In this document: positions 36,210-47,009 of the stretch, piece after piece | How the letters are laid out: every line of letters starts with the position of its first letter | How positions within the stretch are numbered: position 1 is the first letter of the stretch | Assembly: GCF_900115115.1 (NCBI RefSeq) | Contig: NZ_FOVI01000010.1 | Location: 62,001 to 126,000, forward strand | Reading direction: 5' to 3' | Length of the DNA stretch: 64,000 nucleotides | DNA from: Paenimyroides ummariense | GTDB taxonomy: Bacteria > Bacteroidota > Bacteroidia > Flavobacteriales > Flavobacteriaceae | Program-made: the position numbers and the translations under genes | The notes under the pieces: model-generated | Told to the model about the DNA's origin: nothing | What the model saw: the letters and a program-made list of their open reading frames with translations, nothing else | Databases searched by the model: none

Positions 36210-39200
36210 ATGGAAAAAAATACACAATTATCTAGGCTTAAAAGTTGGTGTTTCTCCAATAGAGCCTTGGTATTAATTTTTCTGGGCATTTTCCTGCCAA
36301 CTATACAGTTAAAGGCTCAGTATTGTACTCCCGGAAGTTCGGGAGGAGCTGGTTCCATGATTGCTATTGTGCAATTTGGTACTATTAATAATAATACTAC
36401 TACTTCGCAACCAACAGCTAGTCCAAATCACACATATTATCCAGGTGTTACAACATCTGTTATGATGGGTTCTATAGTAAATTTAAGTGTTACAATAGAT
36501 GCTCCAAGTACATATACGGGAGGGGTAACATCAGTGTGGATTGATTGGAATAGAGACAATACATTAGATGCAACTGAACATTTTTATGTAGGTCCAGGCT
36601 CAAGTTCAGCAGGAATTCCTTCCGGTACAACTATTACCGTTCCGGTAACAATTCCAGTAACGGCTGTTCCGGGAGTAACCAGAATGAGAGTAAGAACAAG
36701 GGGGAATAATAACCCAAACCTTCCTACTGATGCATGTAATACAAGTTTTGGTTCAGGAGAAAGTGAAGATTATGATATAACTGTTGTGCCAGCTGTACCT
36801 TGTGCTGGTACTCCAACTGCAGGGACTGCTTCTGCATCGGTAACAAATGCATGTGCAGCGGTTCCTTTTACTATTTCACTTAACGGATCAACTATTGCAG
36901 GTGGTGTTACGTATCAATGGCAAAGTTCACCAGCTGGTACTAATACCTGGACAAATATAGCAGGCGCAACAAATATGTCTTATATTGTAGCAAATCAAAC
37001 TGTTGCTACAGATTATCGTTGCGTTGTAACTTGTACAAATAGTAATAGTACGCAAACATCTACTATTGTTTCAGTAGGACAAAATCCTTACACGCAGTGT
37101 TATTGTACACCTATTTACACAACAGGATGTTCAACATATAATTTGAATAGCTTTAAAATGATGGGCGATGGTACATCGTCTATTAGCGACTTAAATACTG
37201 GCTGTAATAATACCACTGCAACTGGCTATTCAGATAGAACCGCTTTATTTACAGCATTAAATATTTCTCAAGATACTTCATACGAAGTAGAGGTAAACAC
37301 AACGTCAACATCTGCTTTAGTCTATACTAGTATTTGGATTGATTATAATAGAAACGGTGCATTTGAACCTTTTGAAAAATTATTTAATGATTTAGTTACA
37401 TCAACAAGCCCTGCATTTGCAAAAGCAAGCATTACAATTCCTGATACTGCGATTCCAGGAATTACAAGAATGCGTGTGAGAACAGTTTATAACACAACTA
37501 ATTTTGATCCATGTACATCTTATACTTCAGGTGAAACTCATGATTATTTAGTAAATATATCAGCAGTAACTTGTTTCAGACCTATTGACTTAAATGTCTC
37601 TGATGTAACTAAAAACACAGCAATAGTAACAGTAACCCCCAATTTAAAAAATACAGGTGTTGTGACATACATGTATGAAGCACGTACATCAGGAAAACCA
37701 GGGAGCGGTGCGACAGGTTTAGGAGTTTCAGGTACTGCAACAACAAACCCCTTTACTATTACAGGTTTGCAACCTTTAACAGAATATACTATATATGTAA
37801 AAACAATTTGTTCGTCTACAGATAGCAGTGCATGGTCTAGTGGAGAATCTGCTAGAACAATGTGTGATTATCCAGAATTAATTGCTGCTCCGGGAAAAAC
37901 TGTCTGTGGCTCACAAGAAGTAGATTTAACGGCTATTTTTGATGCTGGAATAGTTAAGTGGTATGATACTTTCACTAAAGATAATTTATTATACACAGGT
38001 GCAAATTTTGTAACTCCAGAATTGACAACAGATACTAGTTATTGGGTACAATCAGAGAATGTAGCGTTAGGAGAGGAAACCATTGGAACTGGTAATTATA
38101 CTGCTTCAGGATCATGGGAGTTTTTATATAGTTTATACCATGGATATAAACATCAATATATATTTACTGCAGATGAATTAATAAATGCAGGAATATCTGG
38201 AGGAAGTATATCAGCACTAAAATTTGATGTAGTTACTCCGGGAGCATATAACCCTAGACTAAATTTTAGTATAGCAATGGGAACTACAACACAAGCTGTA
38301 GCTACTACTACGCAAGTAGCTAATAGTAATCTAACGCAAGTTTATAGTAATGCTTCTCAACCATTGTCAGTCGGTATAATGACATTTACATTTAGTACCC
38401 CTTTTGTATGGGACGGTGTAAGTAATGTTATTGTTCAAGTAGCTTCAGATAATGGGGCATGGACTACACCTTATGGTGAAATACGCGGACACGACGCTTT
38501 AGCGACAAGAACTTCTGTTCTTTATGGAGATGGTCAAGGAATAGCAGGTATTTTGGCAGCTACAACTCCTGCAGGTTCTATTTTTGGAACAACAAGCTCG
38601 TATCGTCCAAACACTACATTTGTTGGAGAATTTGGCTGTAGTTCTCCAATAGTAGAAGTTAAGGTAAAGGTTGAACCCAAACCGGCATTTGAGTTATCTT
38701 CGTCAATGGCAACCTCATGTGAAGGAGGTGTAACAACTACACCTGTAACTATTACTACTAATTTAGGAGGATACGATACGTTTGTATGGACGCCAAGCAC
38801 GGGAGTAAGCGGCGATGCAGTAAACGGTTGGACTTTTAGTACGTCAGTTGAACAAGATTATGTATTGTCAGCGAGCCAGTCGGGTGGAATTTGCGAACAT
38901 TTAAAAACGGTTCGAGTATTTGCAGGAAAAAAACCGGAAGCTTTATCTACTTTAGCAGCAACATATGATTTATGTAAAAACGAAGTAAAAGAATTAAAAG
39001 CTTTAGAAGCTTTACCGGCAATGGTAACCATCGGAACCGGTGTAAGCACAACATTGCCAACGAGTGCAACATCTGCATTTGTACAAAGTGGTGTTTATTC
39101 AAAACAACAATATATTTATAGTGCTGCAGAATTGTTAGCCCAAGGTTTCAATACAGCGGGATACATTACCAACTTATCATTTGAAACAATAAATTCAGGT

Positions 39201-41372
39201 GCAAGTTTAAGTAATGCAAGTTATACCATAAAAATGAAGTTGACCGCCAATACAACATTTGGAACAACTAATTTTGAAACAGGTAACCTGTCAACCGTTT
39301 ACTCTAAAGAGAATCATACCCATACATTCCAAGGTGTGCAGACATTCAACTTCGATAGTCCTTTCTATTGGGATGGTCAATCAAACGTATTAGTTGAGAT
39401 TACCCAAGAGGGTGCAGGATCAGGAAATAATGCCGAGACGTATTATACGCCGGTAACGGGCTCAAATGTAGGAATTTTTGCAACAAGTGCTACCGATCCT
39501 AATCCGGCAACGGGAACAAGAACGGTTAACCGATTAAATACAAAATTTGGATTGGAGCAGTCAACAGTAACATGGTCTCCTACCTCAAATTTATATTTAG
39601 ATGCAGCCACAACAATCCCATATACCCCTTCAACCAATGCGTTAAAAGTATATGTTATTTCAAGTTTAGGAGGTAGTTATGTTTACAACGCAAGCTTAAA
39701 AGCACCTTCTGGTTGTGTTTTAGACAAAGCAATAACAATAAATGTTACCGATGTGGTAACGCCTATTGTACAAAACCAAACATTTTGTTCTGCAACGCCG
39801 GTTAGCAATGTTGTAGTATCTGGCGGCACAGGAGCAAGCTATACTTTCTATAGTTCTGCAACGGCAACAACCCCGATAACTACTATTTCACAAACGGGAA
39901 CATATTATGTAGAATCAACTCAAGGATTATGTAAATCGGTACGTGTACCATTTACTGCAACTGTAACACCTTTAGGTTTACCAACCGCACAATTTACGCA
40001 GGTAGTATGCGGAGGAGGTACAGTATCAGCCTTAATGGCGTCAGGTGTAGCAGGATCACAAATAAGATGGTATGATTCGTTAACATCAACCGTGCCTTTG
40101 GCAGGAACACAACCTTTAGTAGATAATACTACTTATTACGCATCACAAGTATTAGGTAATTGTGAATCTGGACGCATTGCTATATTGGTAGATATAAACA
40201 CAGCACCTCCGGCTTTAACCCCACAAACAATTTCTATTTGCGGTTCTTTAAATTACGGAAATGTAAACTTAAACCAAATTAGTGGATCAGAATTGGTATG
40301 GTATCCATCTGCAACATCGCAAACGCCAATACCAAATACCACTGCAATTGTAAATGGTACCTATTACGTATCGCAAAGAATAAACGGGTGTGAATCGTTA
40401 CGTGTACAAATCACGGCGACTGCCCAAGGAAGTGTTCCTGCACCAACAGCAGGTATCCAAAATATCTGCGGTAACGGAACGGTAGCACAATTAGTAGCAC
40501 AGATATTACCAAATGGAACGGCAGAGTGGTATAACAGTTCAACATCTACCACTCCTTTAAATGCGTCAACCGTATTGGTAAGTGGTACATATTACCTTAC
40601 ACAACGAGTAGGAAACTGTGTTTCTGTAAAAGTACCGGTTTCAGTTCGCGTGATTAATACTAGCGCACCTGCCGTAAGTCCAATGTCAATGTGTGCAGGT
40701 TCAACAGTAGGTAATTTAACGTTGCCATCACCAACAGGTGTTAGCTATAATTGGTATTTAAACAACACCAGCACTACACCTTTACCATTAACCGATGTGT
40801 TACAATCAGGCTATTATTTTGTAACCCGTATAGAGAACGGTTGTGAATCGGTTCGTACACAAGTACAAATTACGGTGAACAGCAGACCAAACAGTCCGGT
40901 TGGTACAACGCCACAGCAATTTAGTGATTATGCTGAAATCAGCAGTTTGGTAATGAACCAGCCAAATGTGGTATGGTATGCAACATATGATGATGCAATG
41001 AAAGGGAACAACCCATTATCACAAAATATGCCTTTAGTAAACGGAACTACCTATTATGCAGTAATTATTGGTGCAAACGGTTGTCCGAGTTTACCAACGC
41101 CTATAGAAGCAATCATTGTTTTAGGAGTTAATGATTTTGACTTGAGTAAGTTGAAGTATTATCCAAACCCGGTAAGTGATCAGTTAACCATTACTTATAC
41201 AGAAGCTATCACCAATGTAGAAGTATTTGATTTAAACGGCAGAATGGTAATGAAGCGCAATTTTGATAATGAAACGGTTCAATTAGATTTTAGTACATTA
41301 AGTTCAGGAACTTACATGTTAAATATAAAAACGAAGGAAAATAGTCAATTTATTAAAATTGTAAGAAAATAA
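36210..41372 (+). CDS. giant T9SS surface protein 1 (GEVED, Ig-like, Fn3, sorting domain)
   Basis: 1720 residues. Signal peptide to about residue 36. First GEVED-type domain (38-195, VWIDWNRDNTLDATE, then FGSGESEDYDITV), an Ig-like spacer with YQWQSSPAGTNTW, a second GEVED domain (about 298-455), an Fn3 domain (about 456-550), and an Ig-like unit (CGSQEVDLTAI). Next is a beta module of QYIFTADELINAG type, which occurs a second time further on, then about six CHU_C-associated Ig-like repeats (pattern GTYYVSQ..NGCES) and a type A T9SS sorting domain (LKYYPNPVSD to IKIVRK). It should be exported by T9SS and displayed or released as an adhesin-like protein. Residues 824 to the end coincide with the next gene with no difference found at DNA level. 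Confidence 0.9.
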   Translation: MEKNTQLSRLKSWCFSNRALVLIFLGIFLPTIQLKAQYCTPGSSGGAGSMIAIVQFGTINNNTTTSQPTASPNHTYYPGVTTSVMMGSIVNLSVTIDAPSTYTGGVTSVWIDWNRDNTLDATEHFYVGPGSSSAGIPSGTTITVPVTIPVTAVPGVTRMRVRTRGNNNPNLPTDACNTSFGSGESEDYDITVVPAVPCAGTPTAGTASASVTNACAAVPFTISLNGSTIAGGVTYQWQSSPAGTNTWTNIAGATNMSYIVANQTVATDYRCVVTCTNSNSTQTSTIVSVGQNPYTQCYCTPIYTTGCSTYNLNSFKMMGDGTSSISDLNTGCNNTTATGYSDRTALFTALNISQDTSYEVEVNTTSTSALVYTSIWIDYNRNGAFEPFEKLFNDLVTSTSPAFAKASITIPDTAIPGITRMRVRTVYNTTNFDPCTSYTSGETHDYLVNISAVTCFRPIDLNVSDVTKNTAIVTVTPNLKNTGVVTYMYEARTSGKPGSGATGLGVSGTATTNPFTITGLQPLTEYTIYVKTICSSTDSSAWSSGESARTMCDYPELIAAPGKTVCGSQEVDLTAIFDAGIVKWYDTFTKDNLLYTGANFVTPELTTDTSYWVQSENVALGEETIGTGNYTASGSWEFLYSLYHGYKHQYIFTADELINAGISGGSISALKFDVVTPGAYNPRLNFSIAMGTTTQAVATTTQVANSNLTQVYSNASQPLSVGIMTFTFSTPFVWDGVSNVIVQVASDNGAWTTPYGEIRGHDALATRTSVLYGDGQGIAGILAATTPAGSIFGTTSSYRPNTTFVGEFGCSSPIVEVKVKVEPKPAFELSSSMATSCEGGVTTTPVTITTNLGGYDTFVWTPSTGVSGDAVNGWTFSTSVEQDYVLSASQSGGICEHLKTVRVFAGKKPEALSTLAATYDLCKNEVKELKALEALPAMVTIGTGVSTTLPTSATSAFVQSGVYSKQQYIYSAAELLAQGFNTAGYITNLSFETINSGASLSNASYTIKMKLTANTTFGTTNFETGNLSTVYSKENHTHTFQGVQTFNFDSPFYWDGQSNVLVEITQEGAGSGNNAETYYTPVTGSNVGIFATSATDPNPATGTRTVNRLNTKFGLEQSTVTWSPTSNLYLDAATTIPYTPSTNALKVYVISSLGGSYVYNASLKAPSGCVLDKAITINVTDVVTPIVQNQTFCSATPVSNVVVSGGTGASYTFYSSATATTPITTISQTGTYYVESTQGLCKSVRVPFTATVTPLGLPTAQFTQVVCGGGTVSALMASGVAGSQIRWYDSLTSTVPLAGTQPLVDNTTYYASQVLGNCESGRIAILVDINTAPPALTPQTISICGSLNYGNVNLNQISGSELVWYPSATSQTPIPNTTAIVNGTYYVSQRINGCESLRVQITATAQGSVPAPTAGIQNICGNGTVAQLVAQILPNGTAEWYNSSTSTTPLNASTVLVSGTYYLTQRVGNCVSVKVPVSVRVINTSAPAVSPMSMCAGSTVGNLTLPSPTGVSYNWYLNNTSTTPLPLTDVLQSGYYFVTRIENGCESVRTQVQITVNSRPNSPVGTTPQQFSDYAEISSLVMNQPNVVWYATYDDAMKGNNPLSQNMPLVNGTTYYAVIIGANGCPSLPTPIEAIIVLGVNDFDLSKLKYYPNPVSDQLTITYTEAITNVEVFDLNGRMVMKRNFDNETVQLDFSTLSSGTYMLNIKTKENSQFIKIVRK

Positions 41373-41380
41373 TTATAAAT
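38679..41380 (+). repeat. 2.7-kb direct repeat, copy 1
   Basis: 2702 bp identical, as far as I could compare by eye, with 44248-46949 (offset 5569). It begins abruptly at AAACCGGCATTTGAG in the coding sequence and ends 8 nt after the stop codon. Flanks on both sides diverge at once. Confidence 0.93.
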
Positions 41381-41393
41381 AGTTATTATTGAT

Positions 41394-41427
41394 AAGGCCC
41401 ATCTTTTAAAGATGGGCTTCTTTTTTT
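41394..41427 (+). terminator. terminator of giant surface protein 1
   Basis: Stem GCCCATCT (41397-41404) / AGATGGGC (41410-41417) with T run. Confidence 0.85.
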
Positions 41428-41544
41428 AATTTATTTTTCGCAATAAAAATGTTAATAGTTAAAAAAAATATAATATTTAATTAAATAATTCAAAAAAAAT
41501 AATTAAGTTTATCGTTTATAGTCTAATTATAAACAATATAATTT

Positions 41545-44500
41545 ATGAGAAAAATTACACAATTGGAAACACTTAAAATTCGGTGGTTAACTTCTGATGT
41601 TTGGAAACTACTTATTTTAGTTCTGTTTTTGTCTGTTTTTACTACTCAGGCACAAACCTATAGTTATACAGGATCTGTACAAACTGTAACACTTGCTGCA
41701 GGATCTTATGAAATAGAAATGTGGGGAGCTAATGGGGGAAGTAACCAAGCACCTGACACAGGTGGTAAAGGTGGCTATTCTAAAGGAATTCTTAATGTGG
41801 CTACTCCAGGGACGTATTATATTTACGTTGGAGGTAGAGGAATGGGACAGCCGGCGTCTGGAGTTTCTGCTATAGGAGGTTTTAATGGTGGAGGAAATTC
41901 AGGAGCCTATTCTTCTACGAGTAATCCTGGAGGTAGCGCCGGTGGTGGTGCAACACATATTGCAACCGTATCAGGACTCTTGAATACTTTGTCAGGAAAT
42001 CAATCAGCTGTTGTTATTGTAGCTGGAGGTGGTGGTGGTGCAGGAACTAATAATGGAGCTGCGACTTTGATAAACAATGGGGCTCATGGCGGTGGACTAA
42101 CGGGTGGTAAAGGATTTTCAGGAAACTATGGCGGATTTGGTGGTACTCAAACTGCCGGTGGGAGTAATGCTACAGCTACGCTCTATTCTGGTACAATGGC
42201 TCAAGATGGCTCTTTTGGTCAAGGAGGTTCAGCTAATTTGTCTAATCCTGGATTTTCTCCATATCCTGGTAATACCGGCGGCGGCGGCGGCGGCGGCTGG
42301 TATGGCGGTGCAGCAGCATTGTGGGAAGGTGCTGGTGGTGGTTCAGGTTACATAGGTGGTGTAATGAATGGTGTAACTATCATGTTTGGACAAACTGGTT
42401 TTGTCCCAAATCCCGATCCTACAGGTAATGGTATGGTTGTTATTACATCTATGGCACCTTGTAGTGGAACTCCATCAGCAGGTACGATTAGTAGTACAGC
42501 TACAAGTACTTGTCCTGCAGCACCTTTTACATTATCTGTAACCGGTGCTACTAGAGGTGGGAACATTACTTATCAATGGCAAAGTTCACCTGCAGGCGCA
42601 AATACTTGGACAAATATAAATGGTGCTACAGGAATGTTTTACACAGTAACAAGTATTTTGGCAAACACAGATTATCGTTATGTTGTAACTTGTATTAATA
42701 GTAGCAGCACACAAGTCTCTAATCTAGTGTCGGTAACTGTCAAACCAATTGTAGATTGTTATTGTACACCTGTATATACAACAGGATGTGCGACTTATAA
42801 CTTAAACAGTTTTGTAATGGCAGGTGAAAACGCAACTGTCATAAGTGATTTGAATACAGGATGTAATAGTACAACCGCAACAGGGTACTCTCAAAGAATG
42901 TCTTTGTTTACACCTATAGATCTTATACAGGAAGGGACTTATCCCGTACAAATTAATTCTAATTCTACTAGTACGTTAGTAAGAGCAAGTATCTGGATTG
43001 ATTTTAATGGTAATGGCGCATTTGAAACTTCAGAAAGAATATTAACAGATTTTCAATTGGTAGCAAGTCCTGCTTTTGCTACTACGTCAATTGAAATTCC
43101 GGCAAATGCCACACCGGGTATTCACAGAATGCGGGTGCGTATGGTATATAATGTTACAGGAATTGATCCTTGTACTTCTTATGCCTCAGGTGAAACACAT
43201 GATTATAATGTAAATGTTATAGCAACAAATTGTTATAAACCTTTAGATATACAAGAATCAAATGTTACTAAAAACAGTGTTACAGTAACATTAACTCCAA
43301 GTCCGAACAATTCGGGAACGGTAGCTTATGAATATGAAGTACGTGAATCAGGAGCTCCAGGAAGTGGAGCAACAGGATTGGGAGTTACGGGTACAGCTAC
43401 AACGAACCCTTTTACAATTACAGGTTTACAGCCCTTAACAAAGTACACAATATATGTAAGAACTGTATGTTCACCAACAGATAAAAGCAGTTGGACATGG
43501 GGACCTGATATAAGTACGATGTGTAATTATCCTGATTTAATTGCTGCTCCTGGCAAAACTGTATGTGGATCACAAGAAGTAGATTTAACTGCTATTTATG
43601 GTGCCGGAACAGTTTTTTGGTATGATGATCCTAATGGGGCTAATTTGGTTCATACCGGGGCTACTTTTAGGACTCCTCTATTGACAGGTAGTAGAAGTTA
43701 TTGGGTTCAAGCAGGAGACGCTCCTTCTAGTTTACCTAGTGTGTCCGGTGCTGCCAGAGTAGCTCCAGCGAATGGGGCGAGTGGGTTTGGTAATACTACA
43801 CTTGCTTATGGAGTACAGTTTAATGCTGCAAGTGCCTTTAATATTAAGAGTGTAGATGTTTATCCATCTGGGACTAGTGCAGGAACAATAACATTGGTCT
43901 TGGCAGATAAAAATGGTAATATTTTAGAAACAGTAGGTCCCTTAACAATACCTGCAGGTACAGGTACTACTATACCAACAGCCACACCTGTGACTATACC
44001 GCTGAATATAACAGTTCCAATTGCTGATACTGGATATCGTTTATATGTTACAAATTTAACAGTACCTTTAATCAGAGAGTCCAGTGGATTGACTTTTCCT
44101 TATCCTATAGGAACTTTAGGTAATGTAACAGCAGGATGGGCTGCTGGAAGTGCAAGTGCATCCACTTATTATTATTTTTACAATTGGGAAATTGGAGACA
44201 ATGTATGTAACACTCCATTACTTGAAGTACCGGTAGTAATCACGCCTAAACCGGCATTTGAGTTATCTTCGTCAATGGCAACCTCATGTGAAGGAGGTGT
44301 AACAACTACACCTGTAACTATTACTACTAATTTAGGAGGATACGATACGTTTGTATGGACGCCAAGCACGGGAGTAAGCGGCGATGCAGTAAACGGTTGG
44401 ACTTTTAGTACGTCAGTTGAACAAGATTATGTATTGTCAGCGAGCCAGTCGGGTGGAATTTGCGAACATTTAAAAACGGTTCGAGTATTTGCAGGAAAAA

Positions 44501-46941
44501 AACCGGAAGCTTTATCTACTTTAGCAGCAACATATGATTTATGTAAAAACGAAGTAAAAGAATTAAAAGCTTTAGAAGCTTTACCGGCAATGGTAACCAT
44601 CGGAACCGGTGTAAGCACAACATTGCCAACGAGTGCAACATCTGCATTTGTACAAAGTGGTGTTTATTCAAAACAACAATATATTTATAGTGCTGCAGAA
44701 TTGTTAGCCCAAGGTTTCAATACAGCGGGATACATTACCAACTTATCATTTGAAACAATAAATTCAGGTGCAAGTTTAAGTAATGCAAGTTATACCATAA
44801 AAATGAAGTTGACCGCCAATACAACATTTGGAACAACTAATTTTGAAACAGGTAACCTGTCAACCGTTTACTCTAAAGAGAATCATACCCATACATTCCA
44901 AGGTGTGCAGACATTCAACTTCGATAGTCCTTTCTATTGGGATGGTCAATCAAACGTATTAGTTGAGATTACCCAAGAGGGTGCAGGATCAGGAAATAAT
45001 GCCGAGACGTATTATACGCCGGTAACGGGCTCAAATGTAGGAATTTTTGCAACAAGTGCTACCGATCCTAATCCGGCAACGGGAACAAGAACGGTTAACC
45101 GATTAAATACAAAATTTGGATTGGAGCAGTCAACAGTAACATGGTCTCCTACCTCAAATTTATATTTAGATGCAGCCACAACAATCCCATATACCCCTTC
45201 AACCAATGCGTTAAAAGTATATGTTATTTCAAGTTTAGGAGGTAGTTATGTTTACAACGCAAGCTTAAAAGCACCTTCTGGTTGTGTTTTAGACAAAGCA
45301 ATAACAATAAATGTTACCGATGTGGTAACGCCTATTGTACAAAACCAAACATTTTGTTCTGCAACGCCGGTTAGCAATGTTGTAGTATCTGGCGGCACAG
45401 GAGCAAGCTATACTTTCTATAGTTCTGCAACGGCAACAACCCCGATAACTACTATTTCACAAACGGGAACATATTATGTAGAATCAACTCAAGGATTATG
45501 TAAATCGGTACGTGTACCATTTACTGCAACTGTAACACCTTTAGGTTTACCAACCGCACAATTTACGCAGGTAGTATGCGGAGGAGGTACAGTATCAGCC
45601 TTAATGGCGTCAGGTGTAGCAGGATCACAAATAAGATGGTATGATTCGTTAACATCAACCGTGCCTTTGGCAGGAACACAACCTTTAGTAGATAATACTA
45701 CTTATTACGCATCACAAGTATTAGGTAATTGTGAATCTGGACGCATTGCTATATTGGTAGATATAAACACAGCACCTCCGGCTTTAACCCCACAAACAAT
45801 TTCTATTTGCGGTTCTTTAAATTACGGAAATGTAAACTTAAACCAAATTAGTGGATCAGAATTGGTATGGTATCCATCTGCAACATCGCAAACGCCAATA
45901 CCAAATACCACTGCAATTGTAAATGGTACCTATTACGTATCGCAAAGAATAAACGGGTGTGAATCGTTACGTGTACAAATCACGGCGACTGCCCAAGGAA
46001 GTGTTCCTGCACCAACAGCAGGTATCCAAAATATCTGCGGTAACGGAACGGTAGCACAATTAGTAGCACAGATATTACCAAATGGAACGGCAGAGTGGTA
46101 TAACAGTTCAACATCTACCACTCCTTTAAATGCGTCAACCGTATTGGTAAGTGGTACATATTACCTTACACAACGAGTAGGAAACTGTGTTTCTGTAAAA
46201 GTACCGGTTTCAGTTCGCGTGATTAATACTAGCGCACCTGCCGTAAGTCCAATGTCAATGTGTGCAGGTTCAACAGTAGGTAATTTAACGTTGCCATCAC
46301 CAACAGGTGTTAGCTATAATTGGTATTTAAACAACACCAGCACTACACCTTTACCATTAACCGATGTGTTACAATCAGGCTATTATTTTGTAACCCGTAT
46401 AGAGAACGGTTGTGAATCGGTTCGTACACAAGTACAAATTACGGTGAACAGCAGACCAAACAGTCCGGTTGGTACAACGCCACAGCAATTTAGTGATTAT
46501 GCTGAAATCAGCAGTTTGGTAATGAACCAGCCAAATGTGGTATGGTATGCAACATATGATGATGCAATGAAAGGGAACAACCCATTATCACAAAATATGC
46601 CTTTAGTAAACGGAACTACCTATTATGCAGTAATTATTGGTGCAAACGGTTGTCCGAGTTTACCAACGCCTATAGAAGCAATCATTGTTTTAGGAGTTAA
46701 TGATTTTGACTTGAGTAAGTTGAAGTATTATCCAAACCCGGTAAGTGATCAGTTAACCATTACTTATACAGAAGCTATCACCAATGTAGAAGTATTTGAT
46801 TTAAACGGCAGAATGGTAATGAAGCGCAATTTTGATAATGAAACGGTTCAATTAGATTTTAGTACATTAAGTTCAGGAACTTACATGTTAAATATAAAAA
46901 CGAAGGAAAATAGTCAATTTATTAAAATTGTAAGAAAATAA
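41545..46941 (+). CDS. giant T9SS surface protein 2 (Gly-rich, GEVED, Fn3, sorting domain)
   Basis: 1798 residues. Signal peptide (VFTTQAQ near residue 37), then a glycine-rich domain (about 40-300) starting YTGSVQTVTLAAGSYEIEMW, with repeated GG[GT]GG stretches. It is followed by the same Ig-like spacer, GEVED domain and Fn3 order as protein 1, diverged at ordinary levels. A unique beta domain (about 730-895) stands where protein 1 has its first QYIF module. From residue 902 to the end it is identical to protein 1, including the Ig-like repeats and type A sorting domain. The upstream region is also similar to that of gene 1 (shared AATAATTAAGTTTAT about 45 nt before each start), so the whole unit seems to be an old tandem duplicate. 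Confidence 0.9.
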   Translation: MRKITQLETLKIRWLTSDVWKLLILVLFLSVFTTQAQTYSYTGSVQTVTLAAGSYEIEMWGANGGSNQAPDTGGKGGYSKGILNVATPGTYYIYVGGRGMGQPASGVSAIGGFNGGGNSGAYSSTSNPGGSAGGGATHIATVSGLLNTLSGNQSAVVIVAGGGGGAGTNNGAATLINNGAHGGGLTGGKGFSGNYGGFGGTQTAGGSNATATLYSGTMAQDGSFGQGGSANLSNPGFSPYPGNTGGGGGGGWYGGAAALWEGAGGGSGYIGGVMNGVTIMFGQTGFVPNPDPTGNGMVVITSMAPCSGTPSAGTISSTATSTCPAAPFTLSVTGATRGGNITYQWQSSPAGANTWTNINGATGMFYTVTSILANTDYRYVVTCINSSSTQVSNLVSVTVKPIVDCYCTPVYTTGCATYNLNSFVMAGENATVISDLNTGCNSTTATGYSQRMSLFTPIDLIQEGTYPVQINSNSTSTLVRASIWIDFNGNGAFETSERILTDFQLVASPAFATTSIEIPANATPGIHRMRVRMVYNVTGIDPCTSYASGETHDYNVNVIATNCYKPLDIQESNVTKNSVTVTLTPSPNNSGTVAYEYEVRESGAPGSGATGLGVTGTATTNPFTITGLQPLTKYTIYVRTVCSPTDKSSWTWGPDISTMCNYPDLIAAPGKTVCGSQEVDLTAIYGAGTVFWYDDPNGANLVHTGATFRTPLLTGSRSYWVQAGDAPSSLPSVSGAARVAPANGASGFGNTTLAYGVQFNAASAFNIKSVDVYPSGTSAGTITLVLADKNGNILETVGPLTIPAGTGTTIPTATPVTIPLNITVPIADTGYRLYVTNLTVPLIRESSGLTFPYPIGTLGNVTAGWAAGSASASTYYYFYNWEIGDNVCNTPLLEVPVVITPKPAFELSSSMATSCEGGVTTTPVTITTNLGGYDTFVWTPSTGVSGDAVNGWTFSTSVEQDYVLSASQSGGICEHLKTVRVFAGKKPEALSTLAATYDLCKNEVKELKALEALPAMVTIGTGVSTTLPTSATSAFVQSGVYSKQQYIYSAAELLAQGFNTAGYITNLSFETINSGASLSNASYTIKMKLTANTTFGTTNFETGNLSTVYSKENHTHTFQGVQTFNFDSPFYWDGQSNVLVEITQEGAGSGNNAETYYTPVTGSNVGIFATSATDPNPATGTRTVNRLNTKFGLEQSTVTWSPTSNLYLDAATTIPYTPSTNALKVYVISSLGGSYVYNASLKAPSGCVLDKAITINVTDVVTPIVQNQTFCSATPVSNVVVSGGTGASYTFYSSATATTPITTISQTGTYYVESTQGLCKSVRVPFTATVTPLGLPTAQFTQVVCGGGTVSALMASGVAGSQIRWYDSLTSTVPLAGTQPLVDNTTYYASQVLGNCESGRIAILVDINTAPPALTPQTISICGSLNYGNVNLNQISGSELVWYPSATSQTPIPNTTAIVNGTYYVSQRINGCESLRVQITATAQGSVPAPTAGIQNICGNGTVAQLVAQILPNGTAEWYNSSTSTTPLNASTVLVSGTYYLTQRVGNCVSVKVPVSVRVINTSAPAVSPMSMCAGSTVGNLTLPSPTGVSYNWYLNNTSTTPLPLTDVLQSGYYFVTRIENGCESVRTQVQITVNSRPNSPVGTTPQQFSDYAEISSLVMNQPNVVWYATYDDAMKGNNPLSQNMPLVNGTTYYAVIIGANGCPSLPTPIEAIIVLGVNDFDLSKLKYYPNPVSDQLTITYTEAITNVEVFDLNGRMVMKRNFDNETVQLDFSTLSSGTYMLNIKTKENSQFIKIVRK

Positions 46942-46949
46942 TTATAAAT
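44248..46949 (+). repeat. 2.7-kb direct repeat, copy 2
   Basis: Second copy of 38679-41380; no difference was found by eye in DNA or in the translated 897 residues. Confidence 0.93.
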
Positions 46950-46952
46950 TAG

Positions 46953-46990
46953 CCAAGGGGAATATAAAATGTAAATGTTTCCCTTGGTTT
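46953..46990 (+). terminator. terminator of giant surface protein 2
   Basis: CCAAGGGGAA (46953-46962) pairs with TTTCCCTTGG (46978-46987), one G-U pair, followed by TTT. Confidence 0.7.
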
Positions 46991-47009
46991 AAAAATTAAA
47001 TTCAATATT

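Noticed and set aside
42280-42305. GGCGGC-type run considered as a CRISPR or microsatellite repeat
   Set aside because: It is a short run of Gly codons inside the glycine-rich domain; there are no regularly spaced repeats with spacers anywhere in the window.
42104-42355. 83-codon plus-strand ORF in another frame of the glycine-rich domain
   Set aside because: Arises from GGT/GGC-rich codons read out of frame; the long frame has the signal peptide and domains.
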